DNA of 64,000 bases. It comes from VRUE01 sp036379955. Lineage in GTDB: Bacteria; Actinomycetota; Thermoleophilia; Solirubrobacterales; 70-9. Of the stretch, positions 1 through 7,996 are shown one piece after another. The notes under the pieces were generated by a model that made no database searches, was not told the origin of the DNA, and saw only the letters and a list, made by a program, of their open reading frames with translations. A program made the position numbers and the translations under genes. How positions within the stretch are numbered: the first letter of the stretch is position 1; each line of letters starts with the position of its first letter. The stretch is from positions 62,001-126,000 of the forward strand of contig DASVFR010000048.1 of the NCBI GenBank assembly GCA_036379955.1. Reading direction: 5' to 3'.

Positions 1-2282
1 ACAACAGCCGCAACTACCTGACGGCCGAAACACTGCCGGGACTGAAAGCCGAAAGCTTCGAACGCAACGCCCTCGGCGACATGCTCGCCCGCACGACGCC
101 AGAAGGCAATAAAACGAAATACAGCTACGACTCCAATGGCCTGCCGACCCAGGTAACCGACCCGGCCGAAAACGTCTGGAAAATCGCCTACAACGCGATG
201 GAGCGCCCGATTCTTTACACCGATCCCGAAGAAGGCAAAACCGAAATCTCCTACAACGGCGACCTGAAGCCGACCAAAGTCACGAATCGTCGTGGCAAGG
301 CAACGACTTACGGCTACGACGCCGCCAACCAGCTGACCGAAGTCGACCGGCCAGAAGGCGAGGACTGGGCCTATGGCTACGACCTTCGCGGTAACCGCTC
401 CAGCATGGTCGACCCGCGAGGCTACGAAACGACCTACGAATACGACGCCCTCAACCGCATGATCCAGGCCAACGAGCCGTTGGAAGTCACGACCAAATAC
501 GGCTATGACGCAAACGGCGAGCTCACCTCGCTCACCGATCCGCTCAGCCACAAAACGACCTACGCTTACGACAAACTCGGGCGCATGATCGAAGTCGCCC
601 AGCCACTCGAAAAGATAACGAAATACGGCTATGACGCCGCTGGCAACAAGACCTCGAAGACGACGGCCGCCGGCACGCTCGAATACGGCTACGACGAAGC
701 CAACCTCCTCACGTCGATCAAAGCCGGCGGCTCGACCCTGCGCTCCTATGGCTATGACTCGGCCAACCGCCGGACCTCGGCCACCGACGCCGAAGGACAC
801 AAAATCGAAATCGGCTACGACAACGACAGCCGCATCGCCTCGATCAAAGACGGCCGTGGCCAGTCGATCTCCCGCACGTTCAACTCGCGCGGCCTGCTGG
901 CCAAATCCGAAGACGGCCGTGGGACGACCGAATACGGCTACGACAAACTCGGCCGCGAGACCTCGCTGACAGACCCCCAGGGCAAAACCCTCTCCTTTTC
1001 CTTCAATCCGGAGGGTGACCTGACCGAAATCAAACGCCCCAACGGCGTTACCACGGCCAACCTTTACAACGATGCCGGCAGCCTTGCCGAAACGACCTCC
1101 AAAGACGAAGGCGGCACGGTCCTTGAAGCTCTCAAATACAGCTACGACGCAGAAGGAAACGTCACCAGCCGCCTGGACACTCGGGCCGAAACCGAAACCG
1201 CCTACGCCTACGACAAACTTGGACGCCTGACCGAATTCAACCCGCCCGGGGAAGGCTCCACCGCCTATGGCTACGACAAAGCGGGCAACCGCACCGAAGC
1301 CAGCGGCACGACCTACGAATTCAATGCGCTCAACCAGCTCGTCAAAGCCTCAGGCGGCACCGCCTACGCCTACGACAAAGCCGGGCGGATGGTCAGCAAA
1401 GAAAGCGAAGCGGGCAAAACGAGCTATGAATGGGATCTCTTCGACCATCTGGCAAAAGCCGAAGGCTCCTCCGAAACCGCCAACTACGCTTACGACGCTT
1501 TGGAGCGGTTGAGCGAACGCAAAGTCGGTGGGTCCACCCAGATCGTCCACTACGGCGATCTCAGCGACACCCCGACCTACGACGCCAACGGCGAAGGCAA
1601 AACGACGACCAGCTACGTCGCCGGGCCCAAGGGCCTACTCGAGGAGCGTTCTGCCGAAGCGACGAGCTACCCGCTGACAGACGCCCACGGCGACGTCACG
1701 GCGATCGCCGGCCTCACTGGCATTGTCGAATCAAGGCAGGAATACGGTCCCTGGGGAGAACGGCTTTCCGGCCCGAGCCTTAAAATGGGCTACCTCGGCG
1801 CCTATGAGCGACCTACCGATACGGTGACCGGCCTGATCCAAATGGGTGCCCGCTCCTACAGCCCGGAACTCGGCGCCTTCATGAGCGAAGACCCAGTGCT
1901 CGGGCACATTGGACTCGGGATCTCCGCAAACCGATATCCCTACGCTTGGGACAACCCGCTTAACCGGTATGACCTCAATGGACGGGATGTCATTCCAAGC
2001 GGTCCAATCTGCATCCTCGCTTGCCCACCAGATCCCCCGAAAGGAAGCTCTCCTGACCGCGCGCACGATTTCGAAAAGGGTCAATTGCCAGAAGTATCTG
2101 AAGCAGGCATAGATGACCTAATGTATAAAGCTGCAGGAGATGCGTTTAGGTTCGCCGACCGCTGGGCACCTGAACGGCTCGAAAAGGCGTGGAAATGCGG
2201 CTTTCAACTTTCAAAGAACTGGAGCCTAGAAAAGTGCGATCCGTTTGAACTGTTTGTCGAAGAACCAGAATCAGCCTATTAA
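1..2282 (+). CDS. RHS/YD-repeat protein, 3' part (5' end outside window)
   Basis: The frame beginning at base 3 is open to the left edge and reads as normal RHS sequence before the first Met at 81, so the gene is cut by the window. Tandem YD repeats (GYDxxGN, YAYDKLGRL) fill most of it. An RHS-core signature (GARSYSPELGAFMSEDP, then YPYAWDNPLNRYDLNG) ends near base 1985. The last ~100 residues are a non-repetitive Cys-containing tip of lower GC, the position where polymorphic toxin domains sit in this family; I do not recognise the tip. RHS proteins form a beta-cage that encloses the C-terminal effector and are exported or surface-attached. No same-strand immunity gene follows. Glu and Lys are mostly GAA and AAA, unlike most other genes here. 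Family certain; effector activity unknown. Confidence 0.9.
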   Translation, partial: NSRNYLTAETLPGLKAESFERNALGDMLARTTPEGNKTKYSYDSNGLPTQVTDPAENVWKIAYNAMERPILYTDPEEGKTEISYNGDLKPTKVTNRRGKATTYGYDAANQLTEVDRPEGEDWAYGYDLRGNRSSMVDPRGYETTYEYDALNRMIQANEPLEVTTKYGYDANGELTSLTDPLSHKTTYAYDKLGRMIEVAQPLEKITKYGYDAAGNKTSKTTAAGTLEYGYDEANLLTSIKAGGSTLRSYGYDSANRRTSATDAEGHKIEIGYDNDSRIASIKDGRGQSISRTFNSRGLLAKSEDGRGTTEYGYDKLGRETSLTDPQGKTLSFSFNPEGDLTEIKRPNGVTTANLYNDAGSLAETTSKDEGGTVLEALKYSYDAEGNVTSRLDTRAETETAYAYDKLGRLTEFNPPGEGSTAYGYDKAGNRTEASGTTYEFNALNQLVKASGGTAYAYDKAGRMVSKESEAGKTSYEWDLFDHLAKAEGSSETANYAYDALERLSERKVGGSTQIVHYGDLSDTPTYDANGEGKTTTSYVAGPKGLLEERSAEATSYPLTDAHGDVTAIAGLTGIVESRQEYGPWGERLSGPSLKMGYLGAYERPTDTVTGLIQMGARSYSPELGAFMSEDPVLGHIGLGISANRYPYAWDNPLNRYDLNGRDVIPSGPICILACPPDPPKGSSPDRAHDFEKGQLPEVSEAGIDDLMYKAAGDAFRFADRWAPERLEKAWKCGFQLSKNWSLEKCDPFELFVEEPESAY

Positions 2283-2464
2283 TTCTCTCTTGATGTCGCT
2301 CTTTGGCGAATAAGGCCAATAGCCACCCCGGCCATTAGGATTCCCCAAAGGATAGCTGCCCAAATTCCCAGTGTCGCACCAATAAAGCCAGCAACTACTA
2401 CTGCCAGGATAATTGTCACGTAACTCCCAAAGATCAACAAGGACCGTCTAAAAAACCTCCACAT
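2279..2464 (-). CDS. Small two-helix membrane protein (hypothetical)
   Basis: A 61-residue product with a basic start (MWRFFRRS), two hydrophobic segments (about residues 9-30 and 32-52) and a charged tail: the profile of a small inner-membrane protein. Its end overlaps the stop of the convergent RHS gene by 4 bases. The start has no clear ribosome-binding site, and the region is GC-poor like the RHS tip. It could be a cargo or immunity-like gene of the RHS locus, but immunity genes normally follow on the same strand, so that is speculative. It could also be non-coding. Confidence 0.4.
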   Translation of the reverse strand: MWRFFRRSLLIFGSYVTIILAVVVAGFIGATLGIWAAILWGILMAGVAIGLIRQRATSREN

Positions 2465-2804
2465 ACCCGTATTTTACATACCCGTCAATCTGAAGGCGAT
2501 CCATCGGCGAGTACAAGGTCGGCTCTCCATAGCGGTTTTGGAATAGCCCGGGGTCGAAGACGCATCGAAGCATCGACCCGAAGCGACGCGCTCGACAAGA
2601 CGCGCGAAGGAGGCGAGGGAACCCGGGGTCTAGTCGACCGATGTCGCCGATCCTGACGAAATGAGGGTGCTCGTTGGGTCTGGCGTGCAGCTTCATGTTG
2701 TGTCTGGCTGAATCGCCCATCGCCGGTTACCGGTTACCGCGGAATTCGATCGGAATCGGCGTTAGAACCCAACTTTTGGGTAAATGAAGTCCTAGTTTCG
2801 GGGA
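2465..2804. other. Spacer without a convincing gene
   Basis: Between the RHS locus and the pilus cluster I see no reading frame with convincing coding character. One minus-strand frame (2448-2720) is open but has no family resemblance and no ribosome-binding site. The stretch contains a short tandem repeat at 2723-2738 (CGGTTAC repeated twice) and two copies of CCCGGGGTC about 75 bases apart. Their function is unknown. Confidence 0.5.
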
Positions 2805-2831
2805 TTTAGGCGGCGGGTTGGCGGCCGATAA
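2805..2831 (+). promoter_or_regulatory. Putative WhiG/FliA-type promoter of the pilin transcript
   Basis: GCCGATAA at 2824-2831 is an exact match to the -10 consensus for sigma-28 family factors (FliA/WhiG, TAAA-N15-GCCGATAA). With 15-base spacing the -35 position (2805-2808) reads TTTA, a poor match to TAAA. The predicted start point near 2838 lies about 20 bases upstream of the riboswitch. In Rubrobacter, WhiG has been reported to control type IV pilus genes, which fits. The -10 match is seen; the sigma assignment is inference. Confidence 0.5.
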
Positions 2832-2857
2832 GGGTGCCGTGATGAATCTGCCAGTGC

Positions 2858-2941
2858 TTCGGTGCCAAAGGCAAACCCGTCGTGAGGCGGGGGCGCAAAG
2901 CCAACGGGACTCCTCTGGAGTCGGCCGGGCTTCCACCGGGG
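2858..2941 (+). ncRNA. Cyclic-di-GMP-I (GEMM-I) riboswitch
   Basis: The aptamer shows the class-defining elements in order: GGCAAACC, a six-pair helix capped by the GNRA tetraloop GUGA (CCCGUC/GGCGGG), GGCGCAAAGCC where the family has GACGCAAAGCC, a second six-pair helix (GACUCC/GGAGUC), and GGCCGGGCUUCC in place of the usual AGCCGGGUUGCC. Closing helix P1 pairs UCGGUG near 2859 with CACCGG near 2934. It lies about 70 bases upstream of a type IV pilin start codon, a classic target of this riboswitch class. No intrinsic terminator follows the aptamer, so control may be translational. Confidence 0.9.
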
Positions 2942-2992
2942 TCGACAGACACCACGTGGCTGAGATGCGACGGGGCTCTGGCTCAAGCGAAA

Positions 2993-3008
2993 TGACCATA
3001 GGAGGTCA
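2993..3008 (+). promoter_or_regulatory. Pilin ribosome-binding site inside a small hairpin
   Basis: TGACC (2993-2997) can pair with GGTCA (3004-3008) around a six-base loop. The Shine-Dalgarno sequence AGGAGG (3000-3005) sits partly in the loop and partly in the 3' arm, 6 bases before the ATG at 3012. This could be the ON/OFF element of the upstream riboswitch; the short stem makes that tentative. Confidence 0.4.
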
Positions 3009-3011
3009 CTG

Positions 3012-3500
3012 ATGTTTGTCCAGAATCTCCGGGCCAAGGTTGGCGCCCGGCTCAACGGCGACAGCGAGGCCGGCTTCACGCTGATCGAGCTTCTCGTCGT
3101 CATGCTCATCCTCGGCATCCTGGCCGCGATCGCCCTGCCCGCCTTCTTCAACCAGAAGGAAAAGGCCGGCGACGCGAAGGCCAAGGAGTACGCGCACTCC
3201 GCGCAGGTCGCGATGGAGACGTACTCGACCGACAACAGCGGGAGCTACGTGGGTGCCGACACGGCCGCCCTCGAAGAAATCGAGCCCACGCTCAGCAGCG
3301 CTACCCTCACAGTCGAAGAAGCGACTGCTGACAGCTACGAAATCGTGTCTGAAAACCCGACCAGCGGCAACGAATTCATCGTTGTGAACAACGCGGGCAC
3401 GATGTCCTTCCCGTGTAAGACGCCTGGTTCGGGTGGTTGTCCGAACGAGGTTGTGGGCGAAGGCGAAACCCCGACCGGCTTCGGCAACTGGGGTGGTTGA
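3012..3500 (+). CDS. pilA: Type IV pilin, probable major subunit
   Basis: 162 residues. A 21-residue leader ends at the prepilin cleavage site (SEAG|FTLIELLVV). Glu is at +5 of the mature N-terminus, followed by a ~22-residue hydrophobic helix, so the protein is processed by prepilin peptidase and assembled into a membrane-anchored fibre. The C-terminal part has two Cys (PCKTPGSGGCPN) that could form the usual disulphide loop. The start is fixed by AGGAGG at 3000-3005. It stands behind a c-di-GMP riboswitch and ahead of a strong hairpin terminator, as expected for a highly expressed major pilin. Confidence 0.9.
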   Translation: MFVQNLRAKVGARLNGDSEAGFTLIELLVVMLILGILAAIALPAFFNQKEKAGDAKAKEYAHSAQVAMETYSTDNSGSYVGADTAALEEIEPTLSSATLTVEEATADSYEIVSENPTSGNEFIVVNNAGTMSFPCKTPGSGGCPNEVVGEGETPTGFGNWGG

Positions 3501-3543
3501 TCCCACTAGCCGCATCGCTTTGGCCTAGCCAAGCGTGAAGTTC

Positions 3544-3571
3544 GAGGGGCGGGCCGAACGGCCCGCCCCTC
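3544..3571 (+). terminator. Strong GC hairpin after the pilin gene
   Basis: A perfect 12-pair stem (GAGGGGCGGGCC/GGCCCGCCCCTC) with a GAAC loop lies 44 bases after the pilin stop. A second, outer inverted repeat (GAAGTTCG/CGAACTTC, 3537-3544 and 3587-3594) encloses it. There is only a weak T-tract, so it may act as a partial terminator or an mRNA-stabilising hairpin that sets pilin above the downstream genes. Confidence 0.7.
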
Positions 3572-3607
3572 GCGCTTTCGGCCAGGCGAACTTCCGGAGC
3601 TAAACGA

Positions 3608-6028
3608 ATGACCGATCGCAGCCGATATCAGCGGACGATGCACCTCTCGCCAACACGTGCCTTGGCGGCTGCGTTTCTTTCCCTGGCAATCTGGGCGGCG
3701 CCCGCCAGCGCCCTGACCGCGACCTACGACGGCATCGCTGCCGACGGCCACCTCGCCCTCTTCAACACGGCCGAGCAGATGGTTCCCGGCGACACCGATC
3801 ACGAACAGGACGTCTACGTCCGCGCCAAGGACGCGACGCTGGACGAATGGGTGACGAGGGAGGTCTCGATCGGGCCGCTGGGCGGCAACGACGCCTATCC
3901 GGCTCAGTACGACGGTGTATCGAGCGACGGGACCAAGGTCTTCTTCTCGACCAAGGAGCCGCTCGTCCCCGCCGACGGCGATCGGCGCGAAGACGTCTAC
4001 ATGCGCAACCTGAGCTCGAACACGACCGTCCTCGTCAGCCAGGGCGACTCCTCCTGCGCCGCCGAAGGCTGCGGCAGCGGTGCCGCTGACGCCAGCTTCG
4101 TCCCCGGCGGCGTCGTGCCCTCTGGGGAACGGCTCTTCTTCGCCACCACCGAGAAGCTCGCCGCCGGCGACGGCGACGGCGCGCTCGATATCTACATGCG
4201 CGACCTCTCGAGCGGCAAAACGGTCCTCGTCTCCGCCGGCGACTTGTCCTGCGCCGGCTCGAACTGCGGCGACGGTCCGCAGCCCGCCGTCTTCGAAGCC
4301 GCTTCCGAAGACGGCGAAAAGGTCTTCTTCACCAGCACCGAGGGACTCGCCACCGGCGATGGAGACGGCAAAGTCGACATCTACGAGCGCGATCTCGCGA
4401 CCGAAACGACGAAGCTCGTCTCGATCGCGGGCGTCTGCCCACCCTCGCTTCCGGCCGGGCAGAACTGCGAACCGACCTTCGGCGGCATCTCCAGCGACGG
4501 CTCGCACGCGTTCTTCGAGAGCAGCGAACGGATCTCCGAAGCCGACACCGACAGCTCCCAGGACGTCTACGACTGGTCCGGCTCGGGGCCGGCGACGCTC
4601 GCCTCAACGGGACCGAGCGGTGGTAACGGCGCACCAAACGCGACCTACGCGGGAACCTCGGGGGCGACCGGCGCGGTGTACTTCGAAACCGACGAAGCGC
4701 TCGACCCGGCTCTCGACAAAGACGCGACGAAGGACGTCTACGTTCGCGACGGGGGGGAAACCGCGCTCGTCTCCACCGGCCCGGAAAGCCGCAACGGGCC
4801 GGCTCCGGCGTCGTTCGAGTGGGCCTCCCCGGACGGATCGAGCTCGGCGACGATCTTCAGCACGACCGAAGCGCTGGTGCCGGAAGACACCGACGCGATG
4901 GCCGACGTGTACGAACGCGAGAGTGGCGTCACCACCCTGCTCTCCGTCGGTCCGGAAGGTGGCAACGGGGCGTTCAGCTCCGCCTTCGCCGGCGCCTCGC
5001 TCGACGGCTCGCGGGCCTTCTTCGTAACCGCCGAGCCGCTGGTCGAAGAAGACGAAGACGAAAGCGCCGACATCTACGTGCGCTCGGGTGGGGAAACCGC
5101 GCTCGTCTCCACCGGCCCCGTTGGTGGCAACGGCGCCTTCTCGGCCGGGCTGCACGGCGTCTCGAACGACGGCTCGCAGGCATTCTTCGTCACCCGCGAA
5201 CGGCTGACCGTCGACGACGATTTCGCCAGCGAGGACGACGTCTACTCCTGGTCCCTCGGAAAAACCGCGGGGGCGCCGCCGACCACTCTGCTCGTCTCGG
5301 TCAAGAACTCCTCCGAACTGGTCCTCGGCCCGCCACCGCCCTACCTCGAAGGCACCGACCCGGCGAGCCCGGCCGAAACCACCGAACCATCGCTCTTCGG
5401 GCAGGCCGAAGCGGGGGCGACGATCACGGTCTACACCAACTCGACCTGCTCGGGCGAAGCCGTGCCCCCGGGGGGCAGCGCCGAGCAGCTGGCCGGGGAA
5501 GGCATCCCGGTCACCGTCGCGGAAGGCGCGAAAACGACCTTCTACGCGACCGCCGAACTCGAAGGGATCGTCTCGCCCTGCTCCAACGGCGTCTCCTACG
5601 TCCAGCGGGCGGCGTCCCCGCCGCCAGACGAAGGAGGCTCCGGTGGTGGAGGAGGGTCGAAAGGCGGCGGCGGCTCCGGCGACTCGCCGGTCCCCGGCGG
5701 TGGCCTCGGCGACCTGGGCCGCTACGGCAGCGGCGGCAAGGAACAGCCGGGATCGCCGGCTCTGGTCACTCCGGAGACGGCGATCACCTTCGGGCCCGCG
5801 TCCAAGACCAGGAAGCGCAAGGTCGTCTTCCGCTTCGCCGACGCCACCGGCCAATCGGTCTCTCGTTTTGCCTGCAAGCTCGATCGCCAGCGCTGGAAGC
5901 GGTGCGGCTCGCCGGAGCGACTGAAGAAGCTGCGCTTCGGGCGGCACACGTTCGCGGTCAAAGCGGCAAATCAGGCCGGTGTCTGGGACGACGCGCCGGC
6001 CAAGCGCACGTTCAGGGTGGTGCGATGA
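3608..6028 (+). CDS. Secreted beta-propeller protein of the pilus cluster
   Basis: 806 residues. A signal peptide (hydrophobic core about residues 16-32, cleavage near PASA) may start from the Met at 3638 rather than 3608. Seven or so TolB/PD40-like blade repeats follow, with a motif like DGSxAFFxTxExLVxxDxDxxxDVYxR and LVSTGPxGGNGA. Then come an Ig-like segment with a Cys pair (about 575-665), a Gly/Ser-rich linker, and a C-terminal module (about 720-806, FACKLDRQRWKRC...HTFAVKA) that is common on exported proteins of Solirubrobacterales. Its stop overlaps the start of the next pilin gene (ATGA), so the two are translationally coupled. Enzymatic function is not apparent; a surface or pilus-associated binding role is inferred. 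Confidence 0.75.
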   Translation: MTDRSRYQRTMHLSPTRALAAAFLSLAIWAAPASALTATYDGIAADGHLALFNTAEQMVPGDTDHEQDVYVRAKDATLDEWVTREVSIGPLGGNDAYPAQYDGVSSDGTKVFFSTKEPLVPADGDRREDVYMRNLSSNTTVLVSQGDSSCAAEGCGSGAADASFVPGGVVPSGERLFFATTEKLAAGDGDGALDIYMRDLSSGKTVLVSAGDLSCAGSNCGDGPQPAVFEAASEDGEKVFFTSTEGLATGDGDGKVDIYERDLATETTKLVSIAGVCPPSLPAGQNCEPTFGGISSDGSHAFFESSERISEADTDSSQDVYDWSGSGPATLASTGPSGGNGAPNATYAGTSGATGAVYFETDEALDPALDKDATKDVYVRDGGETALVSTGPESRNGPAPASFEWASPDGSSSATIFSTTEALVPEDTDAMADVYERESGVTTLLSVGPEGGNGAFSSAFAGASLDGSRAFFVTAEPLVEEDEDESADIYVRSGGETALVSTGPVGGNGAFSAGLHGVSNDGSQAFFVTRERLTVDDDFASEDDVYSWSLGKTAGAPPTTLLVSVKNSSELVLGPPPPYLEGTDPASPAETTEPSLFGQAEAGATITVYTNSTCSGEAVPPGGSAEQLAGEGIPVTVAEGAKTTFYATAELEGIVSPCSNGVSYVQRAASPPPDEGGSGGGGGSKGGGGSGDSPVPGGGLGDLGRYGSGGKEQPGSPALVTPETAITFGPASKTRKRKVVFRFADATGQSVSRFACKLDRQRWKRCGSPERLKKLRFGRHTFAVKAANQAGVWDDAPAKRTFRVVR

Positions 6029-6585
6029 GACGCGGGCGGGGCGAAGCCGGCTTCACCTTGATCGAGCTGCTCGTCTCGATGACGATGGGCGTGGTCGTGC
6101 TCGGCGCGGTCGGCTCGCTCGTGGTCAGCGCGATGAAGGACCAGCCGCGGATCAGCGAACGGGCGCAGGACATCAACACCGCCCGCTGGGTGCTCGAGCG
6201 GCTCACCCGGGAGATCCGCAACGGCAAAAAGGTCGACAAAGCGACGGCGTCCTCGGTCTCATTCGAAACCTACGTTCGACACAGCACCTGCGGCGGCAGC
6301 ACGTTCCTGGCGGCGACCTCGGAATCGATCAAATGCGAGGTCACCTATACCTGTAGCGCGGTCAGCAAAGCCTGCACGAGGATCGAGGCCGCGCCCGGCG
6401 TCTACACAGGTACCGCGAAGACGATCTTCGAAGGCATCGACAGCAGCGAAGTCTTCTCCTACGTTCCCAGCGCGAAAGAAGCGACCTTCGTCAAGATCAC
6501 CCTGCAGATGCCGAATCCGGCGGGCGACGCTCCCTTGACCATCTCCGACGGCGCCAGCCTGCGCAACGCGACCCTGCTCAACTGA
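6025..6585 (+). CDS. Minor pilin, PilW/GspJ-like
   Basis: 186 residues. A very short leader (MRRGRGEAG) precedes the cleavage site and FTLIELLVSMTMG, with Glu at +5 and a single N-terminal helix. The globular part has Cys pairs (STCGG; CEVTYTC...KAC) and ends with a short Ser/Thr-rich tail. Its ATG lies in the ATGA overlap with the propeller gene, and its TGA overlaps the ATG of the next pilin. GspJ/PilW-type proteins prime the pilus tip; placement beside a PilV-like gene supports this role. Confidence 0.8.
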   Translation: MRRGRGEAGFTLIELLVSMTMGVVVLGAVGSLVVSAMKDQPRISERAQDINTARWVLERLTREIRNGKKVDKATASSVSFETYVRHSTCGGSTFLAATSESIKCEVTYTCSAVSKACTRIEAAPGVYTGTAKTIFEGIDSSEVFSYVPSAKEATFVKITLQMPNPAGDAPLTISDGASLRNATLLN

Positions 6586-7994
6586 TGCGGGCGCGCGGCG
6601 ACAGAGAGGCGGGTTTCACGATCATCGAGGTCCTCGTCGCGATCGTGATCTTGGTGGTCGGCGCGCTCGCCACCTTCAGCCTGCTCAGCGCGGCCAACCG
6701 CAACACCGACCGGGCCAAGGCCTCCCAGGTGGCGATCGACCTCGCCCAGCAGGAACTCGAGGCGCTGCGCAGCCTCTCCAACGAAGAACTGGCGCTGACC
6801 TCGAGGCCGTCGCACTCGAACGACTCGCTCGAACCCGGCTACCGCGTCCGCGCCTCGAGCAGCGAATTCGCGATCGTGCGCCAACCGCTGGGCTCCTACC
6901 GCAAGCTCGTCTTCAACGAAGGCGAAATCCAGGGCGAACCCGAAAAAACGATCGAAGGCGGGGTCGTCCAGCCCTCCGAAAGCTTCGAAAACGGCGACGT
7001 CAAAGGCACGATTCACCGCTACATCGTCTGGCGCAACGACGCCCCCTGTGGCGAAGCCTGCCCGACCGCGCAGGACTACAAGCAGATCGTCGTCACGATC
7101 AAGCTCGACACCCCCGGAAACCAGGCGGGAGAGCGGGGATACGTCGAAGCGCAGTCCAACTTCGTCGACCCGACCGACAACTCAGAAAAAGACCCCTCCA
7201 CGAACTCCAAAGGCGAACTGGTGACGGCGCAGCAGTTCTTCCTCACCGACACCCCCTGCTCTTCCACGGGCGCCACGGAGCGGCAGGAAATAACCGGCGA
7301 CCACCTGCTGCACAACACGCTTGGACTCTGCGCCAACGGCGTCCACACCGGCACCACAGTGGGGGCGCCCGATGCCCTGCTGCTCGGCGGGCCGCCCGAC
7401 CCGGCGCCGGAAGACCCCAATGACCCGTTGCTCTACGACTACTCAGACGACACCGAACTTGAGCCGACCCCCGACACCGACAAGGGGGTGCAGATAGTCA
7501 AGGACGACACGACCGGCTGCCACTACACGCCGACGGCGACGACGAACCCCGCCTACCGCGTGCATCGCTGGGTCACCGACCCGATGGAATCGGACTTCAA
7601 AATGACCGAAAAGGTGACGCTCGAGTTCTACACGCGGACGATCAACGACGCGCTCTACAAAGGCAAGCTCTGCGTCTACCTCTTCAAACGCGACGATGCC
7701 GCCTCCCCGCCTGACACCATGCTCACGAACGTGAACGGCAGCACGGCCTACTGGACCTACACGCCGGAAAACAACGAATACTGGCCCCGCTTCGCCTGGG
7801 CCAAGGTGCGCCTGACGATGACCTTCAACGAAGCCCCCTACACGATCCCGAAAGGCAAGCGCCTCGGCGTCGCGCTCAGCGTCGAACGCAACGGGACCTC
7901 GGCCGGAGCCGACGCGATCCCGATCATGTACGACCACCCCAGCTACCCGACCCGGATCGAGGTCGACACCAGCACCCCGATCGAAGGGGAATAG
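6585..7994 (+). CDS. Large minor pilin, PilV-like, with extra C-terminal domain
   Basis: 469 residues, much longer than ordinary minor pilins (150-200). The leader MRARGDREAG and FTIIEVLVAIVILVVG with Glu at +5 make it a prepilin. Residues about 40-220 look like a PilV-type region. The remainder (about 250-469: TTGCHY...YRVHRWVTDPM...) is rich in Tyr/Thr/Trp and looks like an all-beta extracellular module with no family I recognise. The start codon overlaps the previous stop by one base. It may place an adhesive or effector module at the pilus tip; that is inference from length and position. Confidence 0.75.
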   Translation: MRARGDREAGFTIIEVLVAIVILVVGALATFSLLSAANRNTDRAKASQVAIDLAQQELEALRSLSNEELALTSRPSHSNDSLEPGYRVRASSSEFAIVRQPLGSYRKLVFNEGEIQGEPEKTIEGGVVQPSESFENGDVKGTIHRYIVWRNDAPCGEACPTAQDYKQIVVTIKLDTPGNQAGERGYVEAQSNFVDPTDNSEKDPSTNSKGELVTAQQFFLTDTPCSSTGATERQEITGDHLLHNTLGLCANGVHTGTTVGAPDALLLGGPPDPAPEDPNDPLLYDYSDDTELEPTPDTDKGVQIVKDDTTGCHYTPTATTNPAYRVHRWVTDPMESDFKMTEKVTLEFYTRTINDALYKGKLCVYLFKRDDAASPPDTMLTNVNGSTAYWTYTPENNEYWPRFAWAKVRLTMTFNEAPYTIPKGKRLGVALSVERNGTSAGADAIPIMYDHPSYPTRIEVDTSTPIEGE

Positions 7995-7996
7995 CG

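Noticed and set aside
2818..3012. 64-residue plus-strand frame ahead of the pilin gene
   Set aside because: It coincides with the riboswitch aptamer and its amino acid sequence is arbitrary; the RNA structure explains the conservation-like features.
4604..5947. Long open frame (447 residues) on the minus strand of the beta-propeller gene
   Set aside because: It is antisense to a clearly coding repeat protein, is Arg/Gly/Ala-rich without domain signatures, and reflects the high GC of codon positions; no ribosome-binding site.
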